From the NCBI GenBank assembly GCA_965202955.1, contig OZ241871.1, positions 992,001 to 1,056,000 of the forward strand: 64,000 nucleotides of DNA, in the 5' to 3' direction. This stretch comes from Bin5 sp034422415 (GTDB lineage: Bacteria; Chloroflexota; Anaerolineae; Caldilineales; Caldilineaceae). Shown here one piece after another: positions 1 through 8,826 of the stretch. Position 1 is the first letter of the stretch, and every line of letters starts with the position of its first letter. Both the position numbers and the translations under genes were made by a program. The notes beneath the pieces were generated by a model. That model was given only the letters and a program-made list of their open reading frames with translations, was not told the origin of the DNA and did not search any database.

Positions 1-426
1 GTTTGGAACATAGAACAGGGGGCGCTCCTCAGCGGTGCGGACTTGGGCCGGGCCGAGGAGAAGCGCACGGCGCTGTACCATGCGATGCGCCTCTTTATGG
101 ACGCCTACGAATTCCTGTTGCTGCCGGTCAACCAGGTCCCGCCATTTTCGGTTGACGTGCCGTATCCGACCTCTATCGGGAGCGGCGACGGTACTGTCGA
201 GATGGAGACCTATATCGACTGGATGAAGTCCTGCTACTACATCACCGTAACCGGCCATCCCGCGATATCGGTGCCGTGCGGCTTCACGCCGGAGGGGCTG
301 CCGGTCGGCGTGCAGATCGTGGGGCGCCATCGCGACGATTTCGGTGTGTTGCAGCTGGCGCATGCCTTCGAGCGGGCGACGCGCGTCGGCGAACGCAGAC
401 CCCAGGTTGCAGTGGAAGGTGGTTAA
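1..426 (+). CDS. Amidase signature family protein, C-terminal part (5' end outside window)
   Basis: The frame is open from base 1 to a TAA at 424-426, so only about the last 141 residues are present. The Ser-cisSer-Lys catalytic core lies outside the window. What remains reads like the end of GatA/AtzE-type amidases: a FLLLPVNQVPPF segment, then ITVTGHPAISVPCGF and GLPVGVQIVGR, the usual closing motifs of the family, and a short acidic tail. Members hydrolyse amide bonds in the cytoplasm; the substrate cannot be told. A second complete amidase lies 1.8 kb downstream. The last codons and the stop lie in a degenerate heptamer repeat. Confidence 0.85.
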   Translation, partial: VWNIEQGALLSGADLGRAEEKRTALYHAMRLFMDAYEFLLLPVNQVPPFSVDVPYPTSIGSGDGTVEMETYIDWMKSCYYITVTGHPAISVPCGFTPEGLPVGVQIVGRHRDDFGVLQLAHAFERATRVGERRPQVAVEGG

Positions 427-440
427 TGGCCAGTGGCCGG
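413..440 (+). repeat. Degenerate heptamer repeat, 4 units
   Basis: Units are tggaagg, tggttaa, tggccag and tggccgg in perfect 7-bp phase. The stop codon of the amidase (TAA 424-426) lies in the second unit. The array lies between the ends of two convergent genes. Confidence 0.6.
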
Positions 441-455
441 ATTCTCTGGCGGCTG

Positions 456-1310
456 TCAACCGGCGAGATTGGCCAGGCCCCAGATCTGCGCGGCAGTACC
501 GCCCAGAATCCGCGCCTTGTCGTCATCGGTGAGAAACGGCAGCCCTTCACGAATGAGGCGGAGTTCACGCGCCAGCGGCGGCCAGCTGTGTTTGACGCGG
601 TGGCGCCCGGGGTAGCCGGTTCCCCAGATCATGCGTGCAGCACCGAACGCCGCGTGGACCTGCGCAATGAAGGGATGGACGTCGGCATGGGGATAGTCCC
701 GGCCCGAGTGACCGGCTACATCCGATAGCTTCACGTGGACATTGTCGTAGCGGGCGAGGTCGACAATGGGCTGGTAGGCAGCCTGTTCGAGATCGACCTG
801 CGGATAGCCCAGGTGATCGAGTATCAGTACCACATGGGGGCAACGCTGGGCGATAACCGCAATCTGATCGGCCTCCTCGGCGCGCAGATGGAACTGGATG
901 ATCGCGTCCAGCGCCGCGATCTCCTCCCACATCGGACCGTTCTGCTCGGTCAGCAGGATCTTTTCGCCCGTATAGTACATGGGATGGAAGCGGAAGCCCG
1001 CCAAGCCGCGTTCCTTGGACCAATAACGCACCTGCTCGGCGTTACCGGCGTCCTGCGGGTCGATCAGGCCGTGGCCGATGAACCGGTCGGGGAAGCGCGC
1101 CGCCGAATCCGCAATGTAGCCGTTGTCCCAGGTCGACCAGCTGGTCTGGACGAGCACAGCCCAGTCGACGCCGTGCTCGTCCATCTCGACCAGCAGCTCG
1201 TCGGCGGTGCCCGGTTCGTCCGGATATGTGTTCCAGGACGGCGCGGTCGGGCCGACCGGATATCGGGGCGGGTCGATCTCCCACACATGAACGTGGGCGT
1301 CAACAAGCAT
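456..1310 (-). CDS. Amidohydrolase family (TIM-barrel) protein
   Basis: 284 residues, starting with the N-terminal metal motif DAHVHVW (HxH). Later features are a VVLILDHLGYPQ strand, GHSGRDYPHAD and a C-terminal MIWGTGYPG segment. This is the amidohydrolase-2 superfamily (related to dicarboxylate lactonases and 4-sulfomuconolactone-type hydrolases), cytoplasmic and usually binding one divalent metal. Family members usually carry an Asp in the last strand (GSDYP or similar); here that place reads GTGYP, so the canonical acid may be absent or shifted. It is convergent with the upstream amidase. Substrate not identifiable. Confidence 0.8.
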   Translation of the reverse strand: MLVDAHVHVWEIDPPRYPVGPTAPSWNTYPDEPGTADELLVEMDEHGVDWAVLVQTSWSTWDNGYIADSAARFPDRFIGHGLIDPQDAGNAEQVRYWSKERGLAGFRFHPMYYTGEKILLTEQNGPMWEEIAALDAIIQFHLRAEEADQIAVIAQRCPHVVLILDHLGYPQVDLEQAAYQPIVDLARYDNVHVKLSDVAGHSGRDYPHADVHPFIAQVHAAFGAARMIWGTGYPGRHRVKHSWPPLARELRLIREGLPFLTDDDKARILGGTAAQIWGLANLAG

Positions 1311-1361
1311 AAAGTGCTCCTCTTGCAGTAGTCCGGCGGGTGTGATCGGCGGCCGGTTGCG

Positions 1362-1390
1362 TTGGCAGCCCGGCTACAGTTTGGCATAAT
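1362..1390 (+). promoter_or_regulatory. Candidate sigma-70-type promoter for the lipoprotein gene
   Basis: TTGGCA at 1362-1367 and CATAAT at 1385-1390 are separated by 17 bases. This would give a leader of roughly 175 nt before the ATG at 1573. Found by eye only. Confidence 0.4.
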
Positions 1391-1572
1391 GCAGGATGCA
1401 TGCGCCGGGTCACCCCTGGCTCGTTTCCGTGCGGAGTCGAACGGAAGCCATAACGGCGCGGTGCAACTGATTCTACCCATCCCCACCGTCGGAATCAAGT
1501 AGCCCGCCGTCGGACGCTGGAAGAGTGGGCTTCGCCCGGGACGCCCGCCATCCAAGGAGAGATGATCATAAT

Positions 1573-2139
1573 ATGACGAGAGTCCACAGACAGTTGATCC
1601 TCCTGCTTGTCCTGATGGCCCTGGCGCTGGCCGGTTGCAGCCCGGTTGCCGGGGATGGCGCCCCGGCGGGCGGAGATGAACAGGCCGCGCAAGCGACCGA
1701 GGCGCGGGCCGCCGAACCGGCACCAACGGCGGTGGAGGAGCCGACGGCCAGCGCGGAACCCGAACCGACCGAAGTTGCGCTCAGGCCGCCGCCCGCCTTC
1801 AGTGAAGAGATTACCGCCACGGACCCCCAGACCGTCGCGCTCGGCCAGGGCCATCCCCAGGTCATCGAGTTCTTCGCCTTCTGGTGACCGATCTGCCTCC
1901 GCTTTGCGCCTGTGGTTCACAGGCTCGAAATCGACTACTGGGGACAGGTTGAGTTCATCTATCTGGACATCGACGACCAGGGCTCGGCAACCTTCGAGCA
2001 GCAGTTCGGCTTCCGCTACCAGCCCCACCTGATCCTGCTGGACGGAAACGGCCATGTTGTGCAGGAGTTCGTTGGCGCGCAACCCGAGGCGGACCTGCGC
2101 GCCGCGCTCGATCAGCTGATTGCGCTGGATAGTGAGTAG
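1573..2139 (+). CDS. Thioredoxin-like lipoprotein, candidate selenoprotein (UxxC; in-frame TGA at 1885-1887)
   Basis: ATG 1573 follows a good ribosome site (AAGGAGAG). The first 22 residues are a lipoprotein signal (LALAGC lipobox), then about 70 residues of Ala/Pro/Glu-rich linker. A thioredoxin fold follows: VIEFFAFW, then TGA at codon 105, then PICLRFAPVVHRLE, FIYLDID, the cis-Pro loop YQPHLILLD and a closing helix. The TGA sits exactly where the first Cys of the redox CxxC belongs, and the frame continues without another stop to TAG at 2137-2139 (188 residues if read through). Read as Sec, the active site is UPIC. A hairpin follows the TGA. The alternative is a nonsense mutation of TGC/TGT or a base-call error, giving a truncated inactive protein. 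Expected role: extracytoplasmic thiol-disulfide exchange (TlpA/ResA-like). Confidence 0.7.
1888..1933 (+). promoter_or_regulatory. Candidate bacterial SECIS hairpin after the in-frame TGA
   Basis: Seven perfect pairs GCCTGTG (1908-1914) / CACAGGC (1918-1924) close a GTT loop beginning with G. A lower stem CGAT (1889-1892) / ATCG (1930-1933) is possible directly after the TGA. The loop starts 28 nt after the TGA, within the spacing generally described for bacterial SECIS elements. Folding was done by eye; no energy was computed. Confidence 0.5.
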
Positions 2140-2195
2140 CGGCTTGCGATTAAGATCGAAGGCGCGCTGCAAACCACGACAGGCCGGCCTCTGAC

Positions 2196-3737
2196 ATGAC
2201 AGCTGAACTCAGCGAAGTGACAGTTGTCCAACTGCAGGAGGATATGGCGGCGGGCGCGCGCTCCGCCGCCGGCATAACCGAGGGCTACCTGGCCGCGATC
2301 GCGGCTCAGGACGACGACCTGCACTCGGTGATCGAGACCAACCCCGAAGCGCTCGCGATCGCGGAGCAGATGGACCGCGAACGCGCTTCAGGTCATCTGC
2401 GCGGCCCGCTGCACGGTATTCCCATTCTGATCAAAGACAACATCGACACCGATGACCGGATGCAGACGACCGCCGGCTCGCTGGCGCTGCTCGGTTCGCG
2501 CGCGGCCGGCGACGCGACCGTCGCGGCTTCGCTGCGGCAGGCCGGCGCGGTCATCCTCGGCAAGGCCAACCTGAGCGAATGGGCCAACTGGCGCTCCACC
2601 AGCTCGAACAGCGGCTGGAGCGCGCGCGGCGGCCAGTGCGGCAACCCTTACGCGCTGGACCGCAGTCCGGGCGGCTCCAGCTCAGGCTCCGGCGCGGCCG
2701 TCAGCGCCAATCTGGCCGCGGTCGCGCTGGGCACCGAGACCGACGGTTCGATCGTCAACCCGTCGACAATGTGCGGCATCGCCGGCATCAAGCCGACTGT
2801 CGGCCTCAGCAGCCGCGCCGGCGTCATCCCCGTCTCGCTCACGCAGGATACGGTCGGGCCGATGGCTCGCACCGTGGCCGATGCCGCGGCCGTGCTGGGC
2901 GCGCTGACCGCCGCCGACGCGCGCGATCCGGCGACCGGCGTTCCCCACAGGCAGGTAGACGGCGACTATCGCCGCTTTTTGAGCGAGGACGGCCTGCGCG
3001 GCGCGCGCATCGGCGTAGCGCGCAAGGCGGTGAGCGGATACGACGCCGCGATCGACAAGATATTTGAAGAGGCTATCGCCGCCATCCGCGACGCGGGCGC
3101 GCAGCTCATCGACCCGGCCGACATCCCCACGATCGAGGATGAAAGACTGGGCGCGAGCGAAAGGCTCGTCATGCTCACCGACTTCAAACATAATATTGCC
3201 GCCTACCTGGCAACCAGGGTTGTCGTAGACGCGGAGATGCCCCAGCCGCGCACGCTCGCTGACCTGATCCAGTTCAATCTCGATCACGCCGAGCAGGAGC
3301 TGGCCCTGTTCGGCCAGGAGCAGTTCGAGCGGGCGCAGGAGAGCGGCCCTCTCGACGGGGCGGACTATCTGCAGGCGTTGACTACCGGCAAGCGTCTGGC
3401 CGGCGCGGAAGGGCTGGACGCCGTATTGAACGCCTACAACCTGGACGCGCTGATCGCGCCGACCGGAGGCCCGCCCCCGCTGATCGACCCGCAGTTCGGG
3501 GACAGGTTTCGGGGCGGCAGCTCCAAGTGCGCGGCGGTTGCAGGCTATCCGCTGGTGACCGTGCCGGCCGGTTTTGTTGCCGTTGGGGAGGATACCGGCA
3601 CAGCAGTCGACCTGCCGGTCGGTCTTACCTTCATGGGCCGCGCCTGGAGCGAGCCGGTGCTGATTCGCCTCGCCTACGCGTTTGAGCAGATCACCCAGGC
3701 GCGCCGCCCGCCGCCACTCTTCTCCCCCACATTGTAG
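2196..3737 (+). CDS. Amidase (amidase signature family)
   Basis: 513 residues, full length for the family. The catalytic Lys is in GIPILIKDNI, the Gly/Ser stretch is GGSSSGSGAA, and the nucleophile region is ALGTETDGSIVNPS followed by GIAGIKPTVGL. The C-terminal part has LDALIAPTGG and GYPLVTVPAGF. It hydrolyses an amide bond in the cytoplasm. Sequence type is closest to the stand-alone amidases that resemble the C-terminal half of peptide amidases rather than GatA, as no gatB or gatC is nearby. It starts 56 bp after the thioredoxin-like gene and may be co-transcribed with it. Substrate unknown. Confidence 0.9.
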   Translation: MTAELSEVTVVQLQEDMAAGARSAAGITEGYLAAIAAQDDDLHSVIETNPEALAIAEQMDRERASGHLRGPLHGIPILIKDNIDTDDRMQTTAGSLALLGSRAAGDATVAASLRQAGAVILGKANLSEWANWRSTSSNSGWSARGGQCGNPYALDRSPGGSSSGSGAAVSANLAAVALGTETDGSIVNPSTMCGIAGIKPTVGLSSRAGVIPVSLTQDTVGPMARTVADAAAVLGALTAADARDPATGVPHRQVDGDYRRFLSEDGLRGARIGVARKAVSGYDAAIDKIFEEAIAAIRDAGAQLIDPADIPTIEDERLGASERLVMLTDFKHNIAAYLATRVVVDAEMPQPRTLADLIQFNLDHAEQELALFGQEQFERAQESGPLDGADYLQALTTGKRLAGAEGLDAVLNAYNLDALIAPTGGPPPLIDPQFGDRFRGGSSKCAAVAGYPLVTVPAGFVAVGEDTGTAVDLPVGLTFMGRAWSEPVLIRLAYAFEQITQARRPPPLFSPTL

Positions 3738-3851
3738 AGCGGGAAACGGGGAGCGTTTTCGAAGAACTGCCGAGAACTATGTGACAGGCATTACGCAGAT
3801 CGCGCCCGGTTTCTGCTTAGATCAGTTGGCAGAGGGGCGATAGAGGCCACA

Positions 3852-4346
3852 ATGAACTTGCAAACGGATCTCAAGACCGAACATGTCAACCATCTGGATG
3901 TCAGCGGCGTCTCGCTCGTGCCGGCCGGCACGACGGTTCGCGATACGCTGGCGCAGATGCGCGCCGACCGCAAGGTCGTCTGCCTGGTGCTCGACAACGA
4001 CCGGCAGCCCGACGACGCAGGCGGCAGGCAGCTTGTCGGCATCTTTACCGAGCGGGACGTGATGCGAAAGGTTGTCGACGCCCAAAACATCCTGGACAGG
4101 CCGGTCGACGAGGTGATGACCCCGAATCCAATCACAATCGGGCCGGACAGGCCGGCGGCGGAGGCCTTGCGCCTGATGGAGGAAAACCGCTTCCGCAATC
4201 TGCCCATCGTCGACCGGGACGGCAATCTGTTGGGGAATATGACCCACCAGGCGATCATCCAGTACCTGGCAGACCGCTATCCGGTCGAAGTACTGAACCG
4301 GCCAATCGATCCCGAACGCTTTCCCAGCAAAGCGGAGGGAGGTTAG
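3852..4346 (+). CDS. CBS-pair protein
   Basis: 164 residues made almost wholly of two CBS domains. The first is SLVPAGTTVRDTLAQM to GIFTERDVMRKVV; the second is VMTPNPITIGPDRPAAEAL to NLPIVDRDGNLLG. CBS pairs bind adenosyl nucleotides (AMP, ATP, SAM) and act as energy sensors. The gene ends 5 bp before korA, and korB carries its own C-terminal CBS pair, so both probably tune the oxidoreductase or its synthesis to the nucleotide state. The regulatory role is an inference from position. Confidence 0.9.
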   Translation: MNLQTDLKTEHVNHLDVSGVSLVPAGTTVRDTLAQMRADRKVVCLVLDNDRQPDDAGGRQLVGIFTERDVMRKVVDAQNILDRPVDEVMTPNPITIGPDRPAAEALRLMEENRFRNLPIVDRDGNLLGNMTHQAIIQYLADRYPVEVLNRPIDPERFPSKAEGG

Positions 4347-4351
4347 AGGAG

Positions 4352-6223
4352 ATGAGCGGGAATCTGAGCGAAGACAGACAGGAAATCGAAGAGCTGGAGT
4401 CGGTCGCGATCCGTTTTGCCGGGGACTCCGGCGACGGCATGCAGCTGACGGGCACCCAGTTCACCACTACGTCGGCGGTCTTCGGCAATGACATCAGCAC
4501 GATGCCGGACTTCCCCGCCGAGATCCGGGCGCCAGCCGGCACGCTGGCCGGTGTCAGCGGCTTCCAGGTCCACTTCTCCAGCCAGAATGTGCTGACGCCG
4601 GGCGATGCGCCGCAGGTCCTGGTGGCGATGAACCCGGCGGCGCTCAAGGCCAGCCTGCCGGAGCTGCAGCGTTCGGGCACGATCATCGTCAACACCGACG
4701 CCTTCACCAAACAGAACCTGTCGAAAGCCGGTTACAGCGCCAATCCCTTGGAGGACGGCTCGCTGGACGGCTACCAGGTCCTGGCGATTCCGATGACGTC
4801 GCTCAACCGGGAGGCGCTCTCCGACTTTGCCGATCTCACCAACAAGGAACGGGACCGCTGCCAGAACTTCTTTGCCCTGGGCATGGTCTTCTGGATGTTC
4901 GACCGTTCGATGGCGACGACAGAGGAGTGGCTCTTCAAGAAGTTCGCGCGCAAGCCGGTTATCGCCGAAGCAAACCTCAAGGCGATGCAGACCGGTTATT
5001 TCCTGGGTGAGACGACCGAGACCTTCCAGCAGCGCTACCTGGTGCGCCCGGCCGCGCTGCCGCCCGGCACCTACCGCAAAGTGACCGGCAACGAGGCGCT
5101 CTCGATGGGCCTGGTCACCGCGGCGCAAAAGATGGGCAAGCCGCTCTTCTACGGCTCCTACCCGATCACGCCGGCCAGCGACATCCTGCACACGCTGGCC
5201 TCCCTGCGGCATTTCGATGTGCGCACATTCCAGGCCGAGGATGAGATCGCGGCGGTCTGCGCCGTCATCGGCGCTTCTTTCGGCGGCGCGCTGGCGGTAA
5301 CCGGCACGAGCGGGCCCGGCATCGCGCTCAAGAGCGAGGCGATCAACCTGGCGATGATGCTGGAGCTGCCGATGATCGTGGTCAACGTGCAGCGGGGCGG
5401 CCCCAGCACCGGCCTGCCGACGAAGACGGAGCAGGCCGACCTGCTGCAGGCGATGTTCGGGCGCAACGGCGAGAGCCCCGTTCCGATCGTCGCTCCGGCC
5501 ACACCCTCCGACTGCTTCGAGATGGCGATCGTGGCGGCGCGGCTGGCCGTGCGCGCGATGACGCCGGTCTTCCTGCTCTCGGAAGGTTTTCTGGCCAACA
5601 GCGCCGAGCCGTGGAAGGCGCCCAAGGCCGGGGATATTCCCGCCATCGAGGTGCAGCATCCCCAGGGCCATACCAATGGCCACGGACCGTTTCTGCCCTA
5701 CGCACGCGACCCGGAGACGCTCGCCCGTCCCTGGGCGCTGCCCGGCACGCCCGGCCTCGAACACCGGCTCGGCGGGCTCAGCAAGGCTCCGGTAACAGGA
5801 AATGTCTCCTACGATCCCGAGCACAACGAGCAGATGAACCGTGAACGGGCCGAGAAGGTCGCCAGGCTGGCCGATCGGATCCCCGAGCAGGAGGTGTTCG
5901 GCCCCGGAGACGCCGAGCTGCTGGTCGTCGGCTGGGGCGGCACCTTCGGTGTGGTGCGTTCGGCCGTGGCCGCCGCGCAGCGGGCCGGCAGATCGGTCGC
6001 GCACGCGCATGTGCGCTATCTGAATCCGTTCCCCCGCAACCTGGAAGCGGTGTTGAGACGGGCCGGCCGCATCCTCGTACCGGAGCTGAACAGCGGACAG
6101 CTGGCGCTGCTCTTACGCGGCAAATTCGGTGTAGAGGTAGAAACTTACGCCAACCTATCGGCGCGGCCGCTCAAGATCGCCGAAGTCCGCGACGTGATCG
6201 AATCAGCTTTGGGGAGAAGATAG
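4352..6223 (+). CDS. korA: 2-oxoacid:acceptor oxidoreductase, fused gamma-alpha subunit
   Basis: 623 residues. Residues about 12-190 are the gamma domain (FAGDSGDGMQLTG, FPAEIRAPAGTLAGVSGFQVHFSS). Residues about 230-620 are the alpha domain, with YPITPASDIL near 269, the ETTG-like GTSGPGIALKSE stretch and a C-terminal GWGGTFGVV fold. With KorB it forms the enzyme that oxidises 2-oxoglutarate or another 2-oxoacid with CoA and passes electrons to ferredoxin. The same architecture occurs in two-subunit Kor enzymes of aerobes. It overlaps nothing; korB starts at the next base after its stop, indicating coupled translation. Confidence 0.93.
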   Translation: MSGNLSEDRQEIEELESVAIRFAGDSGDGMQLTGTQFTTTSAVFGNDISTMPDFPAEIRAPAGTLAGVSGFQVHFSSQNVLTPGDAPQVLVAMNPAALKASLPELQRSGTIIVNTDAFTKQNLSKAGYSANPLEDGSLDGYQVLAIPMTSLNREALSDFADLTNKERDRCQNFFALGMVFWMFDRSMATTEEWLFKKFARKPVIAEANLKAMQTGYFLGETTETFQQRYLVRPAALPPGTYRKVTGNEALSMGLVTAAQKMGKPLFYGSYPITPASDILHTLASLRHFDVRTFQAEDEIAAVCAVIGASFGGALAVTGTSGPGIALKSEAINLAMMLELPMIVVNVQRGGPSTGLPTKTEQADLLQAMFGRNGESPVPIVAPATPSDCFEMAIVAARLAVRAMTPVFLLSEGFLANSAEPWKAPKAGDIPAIEVQHPQGHTNGHGPFLPYARDPETLARPWALPGTPGLEHRLGGLSKAPVTGNVSYDPEHNEQMNRERAEKVARLADRIPEQEVFGPGDAELLVVGWGGTFGVVRSAVAAAQRAGRSVAHAHVRYLNPFPRNLEAVLRRAGRILVPELNSGQLALLLRGKFGVEVETYANLSARPLKIAEVRDVIESALGRR

Positions 6224-7759
6224 ATGAGCGCAAGCGCGACCGAAGAGATCACCCTCACCCGCAAGGATTTCGTCTCCGACCAGACGGTGCGCTGGTGCCC
6301 CGGTTGCGGCGACTATTCGATCCTGGCGCAGATGCAGCGGGTGCTGCCGGAGACGGGCGTGGCCAAAGAGAAGACCGTCTTCATCTCCGGCATCGGCTGT
6401 TCCAGCCGCTTCCCCTACTACATGAACACCTACGGCGTCCACACGATCCACGGGCGCGCGCCGGCGCTGGCGACCGGACTTGCCGTGGCCAACCCCGACC
6501 TGAGCATCTGGGTGATCACCGGCGACGGCGACGGCCTTTCGATCGGCGGCAACCACCTGCTGCACGCCATCCGCCGCAACATCGATCTGAACATCATCCT
6601 TTTCAACAACCGCATCTACGGGCTGACGAAGGGCCAGTACTCGCCCACTTCGCGCCCGGGCACGGTGACGAAGTCCTCGCCGATGGGCTCGATGGAGCAG
6701 CCGCTCAATCCGATCGCGGTCGCGCTGGCGGCGGAGGCGACCTACGTGGCGCGCTCGATCGACTCAAACCCCCAACACCTGGCGGCAACGCTGAAACGGG
6801 CCGCCGAGCACCGGGGGACCTCCTTCGTCGAGATCTACCAGAACTGCGTGATCTTCAACCCGAACGAGTGGACCGAGCTGAGCGATCGCAAGAACCGCGA
6901 CGACTCGACTCTCTACCTCGAACACGGCAAGCATATGATCTTCGGCAAGGACCGCGACAAGGGCATCCGCCTCAACGGCTTCACGCCGGAGGTCGTTGCG
7001 CTCGACGAGGCCGACCTGGACGAGATCCTGGTCCACGATGCCACCTCCAGGCCGCTGGCTTCTATTCTGGGCAGCATGGAGTTCCCCGACTATCCGGCGG
7101 CGATGGGCGTGATCCGGGATGTGCGCAAGCCGGACTACACCTCCGAGCTGATGGCGCAGGTGCAGTCGGCGCAGGAGAAAAAGGGCGCCGGCGACCTGGA
7201 CCAGCTCTATCTGTCGGCCGACCTGTGGACGGTCGAGGAGCGAGAGATCACCGCCAGCACGGCGGCGTTCGACGAGATGCCGGTCTCCGGGTTGGACGAA
7301 GAGTACATCGACGAGATGGACAGTCCGGAAGAGCTGCTGTCGGAGTTCCAGGACCTGCTTGTTTCGAGCCCGCTGGCGGCGCTGGAGCCGAACGTGCCCA
7401 TCACCGAGGGTCTGCACAGCTCGCTGGCGCGCACCGTGCGCCAGATGAACCGGCACAACATCGGCTGTGTGCTGGTGACCGACGCGGAGAACCGCCTGGC
7501 AGGCATCTTCACCGAATGGGATGTGCTGATGAAGGTGGCCGGCATCGTCGATGACCTGTCGCAGCGGACCATCGCCGAGTTCATGACACCGGAGCCGGTG
7601 GCGCTGAAAGAGGAGCTGCCGATCGCGCATGCGCTCAACCTGATGTCGATCCATGGGTTCCGTCACCTCCCGCTGGTGGATGACAACGGCCAGCCGACCG
7701 GGATCATCTCCTTCCGCGACGTGGTCGGTTATCTGAACGAGGCGTTGGAGGAGGAGTAA
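6224..7759 (+). CDS. korB: 2-oxoacid:acceptor oxidoreductase beta subunit fused to a C-terminal CBS pair
   Basis: 511 residues, against about 290-350 usual for KorB. Residues 1-340 are the beta subunit: WCPGCGDYS and GIGCSSR (Fe-S cysteines), the TPP motif GDGDGLSIGGNH near 99 and ILFNNRIYGLTKGQ. After an acidic linker (about 335-378), residues about 380-505 form two CBS domains (TRQ/HNIGCVLVTD, GIFTEWDVLMKV, FMTPEPVALKEELPIAHAL, GFRHLPLVDDNG). The subunit binds thiamine diphosphate and a 4Fe-4S cluster. The CBS fusion is unusual and suggests direct allosteric control by adenine nucleotides; this is inference. Last gene of the CBS-korA-korB cluster. Confidence 0.93.
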   Translation: MSASATEEITLTRKDFVSDQTVRWCPGCGDYSILAQMQRVLPETGVAKEKTVFISGIGCSSRFPYYMNTYGVHTIHGRAPALATGLAVANPDLSIWVITGDGDGLSIGGNHLLHAIRRNIDLNIILFNNRIYGLTKGQYSPTSRPGTVTKSSPMGSMEQPLNPIAVALAAEATYVARSIDSNPQHLAATLKRAAEHRGTSFVEIYQNCVIFNPNEWTELSDRKNRDDSTLYLEHGKHMIFGKDRDKGIRLNGFTPEVVALDEADLDEILVHDATSRPLASILGSMEFPDYPAAMGVIRDVRKPDYTSELMAQVQSAQEKKGAGDLDQLYLSADLWTVEEREITASTAAFDEMPVSGLDEEYIDEMDSPEELLSEFQDLLVSSPLAALEPNVPITEGLHSSLARTVRQMNRHNIGCVLVTDAENRLAGIFTEWDVLMKVAGIVDDLSQRTIAEFMTPEPVALKEELPIAHALNLMSIHGFRHLPLVDDNGQPTGIISFRDVVGYLNEALEEE

Positions 7760-7800
7760 GGGACTGCAACGCCCGGCCAAGAGACAGTAAAGGGGCATCC

Positions 7801-8826
7801 ATGAAGATTCTTGTCGCCGGCGCAGCCGGACAGGTCGGCTGCCGGCTGGTGCGGCAGCTGTTGGCGCGTAACCACGAGGTGCGCGGCACCGTTCTGCCGG
7901 ACGATCCGGCACTGGAGCGTTTGGACGGGCTCGACATCGAGCTGGCCGCCGGCGATCTGACCGACGAGGCCTTTGTAAACGAGGCGGTGAACGGGGTCGA
8001 CGCCGTCATCCACACGGCCAACTACGTCGGTCCCCACTTCGATAACAATATGCAGACCGACCGCATTATGACCCGCGTCTGCGGCCGGTACGCCGACCGG
8101 CTGGAACGGTTCGTCTACACGAGCTCCTCGGCCGTTTTTCCCAACGACAGCCAGACGATCGCCTGCGCCTACCATCCGGTCGACGAGCTGCACCCGAAGC
8201 GGCCGATGGGCGAGTATGCGCTGGGCAAGCTGATCGGCGAGGAGTTCACGGCAATGGCGGCCAGGGAGACGGGGCTGCGCACTGCAGTTGTGCGGCCCAG
8301 CCACGTGCAGTCGGGCGACGGAGTTCTGGGGCGGTTCACCGTCGGCGGGGTGGCCATGCTGCTGGAGAGGGGCCAGAACAGCCCGCTGGGCGACCTGCAC
8401 ATGGCCGACGGCACTGAGCTGTGGCATGATCTGCTGGCGGAGGCGGTGGACGAGGCGCAGCCGTGCAGCGTGCGCGACCTGGACGGGCGGCCGTGGCTGT
8501 ATCAGCCCAACGACGCGCGCGACATCGCCCACATGCTGGTCTGCGCGGTGGAGGAGCCGGCCGCGCTGGGCGAGTCCTTCAACTGCGGCGCGCCGGCCCC
8601 GTTCAGCTACCCGGAGGCCGCGGCCATCCTGGCCGAACGCACCGGCGTCGAGCCGCTCGAGGTGCGCCTGCCGGTGCGCTTCCGCTACGACCATGACAAC
8701 ACCAAGGGGCGCAGCCTGATCAACTTCCGGCCCCGCGGCGACCTGAGGACGATGATCAATTCGGCGTTGCTCGTGCGCAACGAGGGCTACGTTGACTACG
8801 AGTGGCCAGTAGCCGGTGGCCAGTAG
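7801..8826 (+). CDS. NAD-dependent epimerase/dehydratase (extended SDR)
   Basis: 341 residues. The N-terminal Rossmann motif is GAAGQVGCRLVRQLL; the catalytic pair is YALGK (YxxxK) near residue 140, preceded by YTSSSAVF. This is the extended SDR family acting on nucleotide sugars or related carbonyl compounds. It starts 41 bp after korB. The last codons (WPVAGGQ) and the TAG stop are encoded by the first units of a heptamer repeat array, so the natural C-terminus has probably been replaced by repeat sequence. Confidence 0.85.
   Translation: MKILVAGAAGQVGCRLVRQLLARNHEVRGTVLPDDPALERLDGLDIELAAGDLTDEAFVNEAVNGVDAVIHTANYVGPHFDNNMQTDRIMTRVCGRYADRLERFVYTSSSAVFPNDSQTIACAYHPVDELHPKRPMGEYALGKLIGEEFTAMAARETGLRTAVVRPSHVQSGDGVLGRFTVGGVAMLLERGQNSPLGDLHMADGTELWHDLLAEAVDEAQPCSVRDLDGRPWLYQPNDARDIAHMLVCAVEEPAALGESFNCGAPAPFSYPEAAAILAERTGVEPLEVRLPVRFRYDHDNTKGRSLINFRPRGDLRTMINSALLVRNEGYVDYEWPVAGGQ

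Noticed and set aside
1888..2139. Treating the 3' part of the thioredoxin gene as a separate gene starting at GTG 1912
   Set aside because: It would begin in the middle of the thioredoxin helix without a ribosome site; continuity with the upstream frame is far more likely.
4343..6010. 555-codon open frame antisense to korA
   Set aside because: KorA motifs on the other strand are unambiguous; this frame is compositional.
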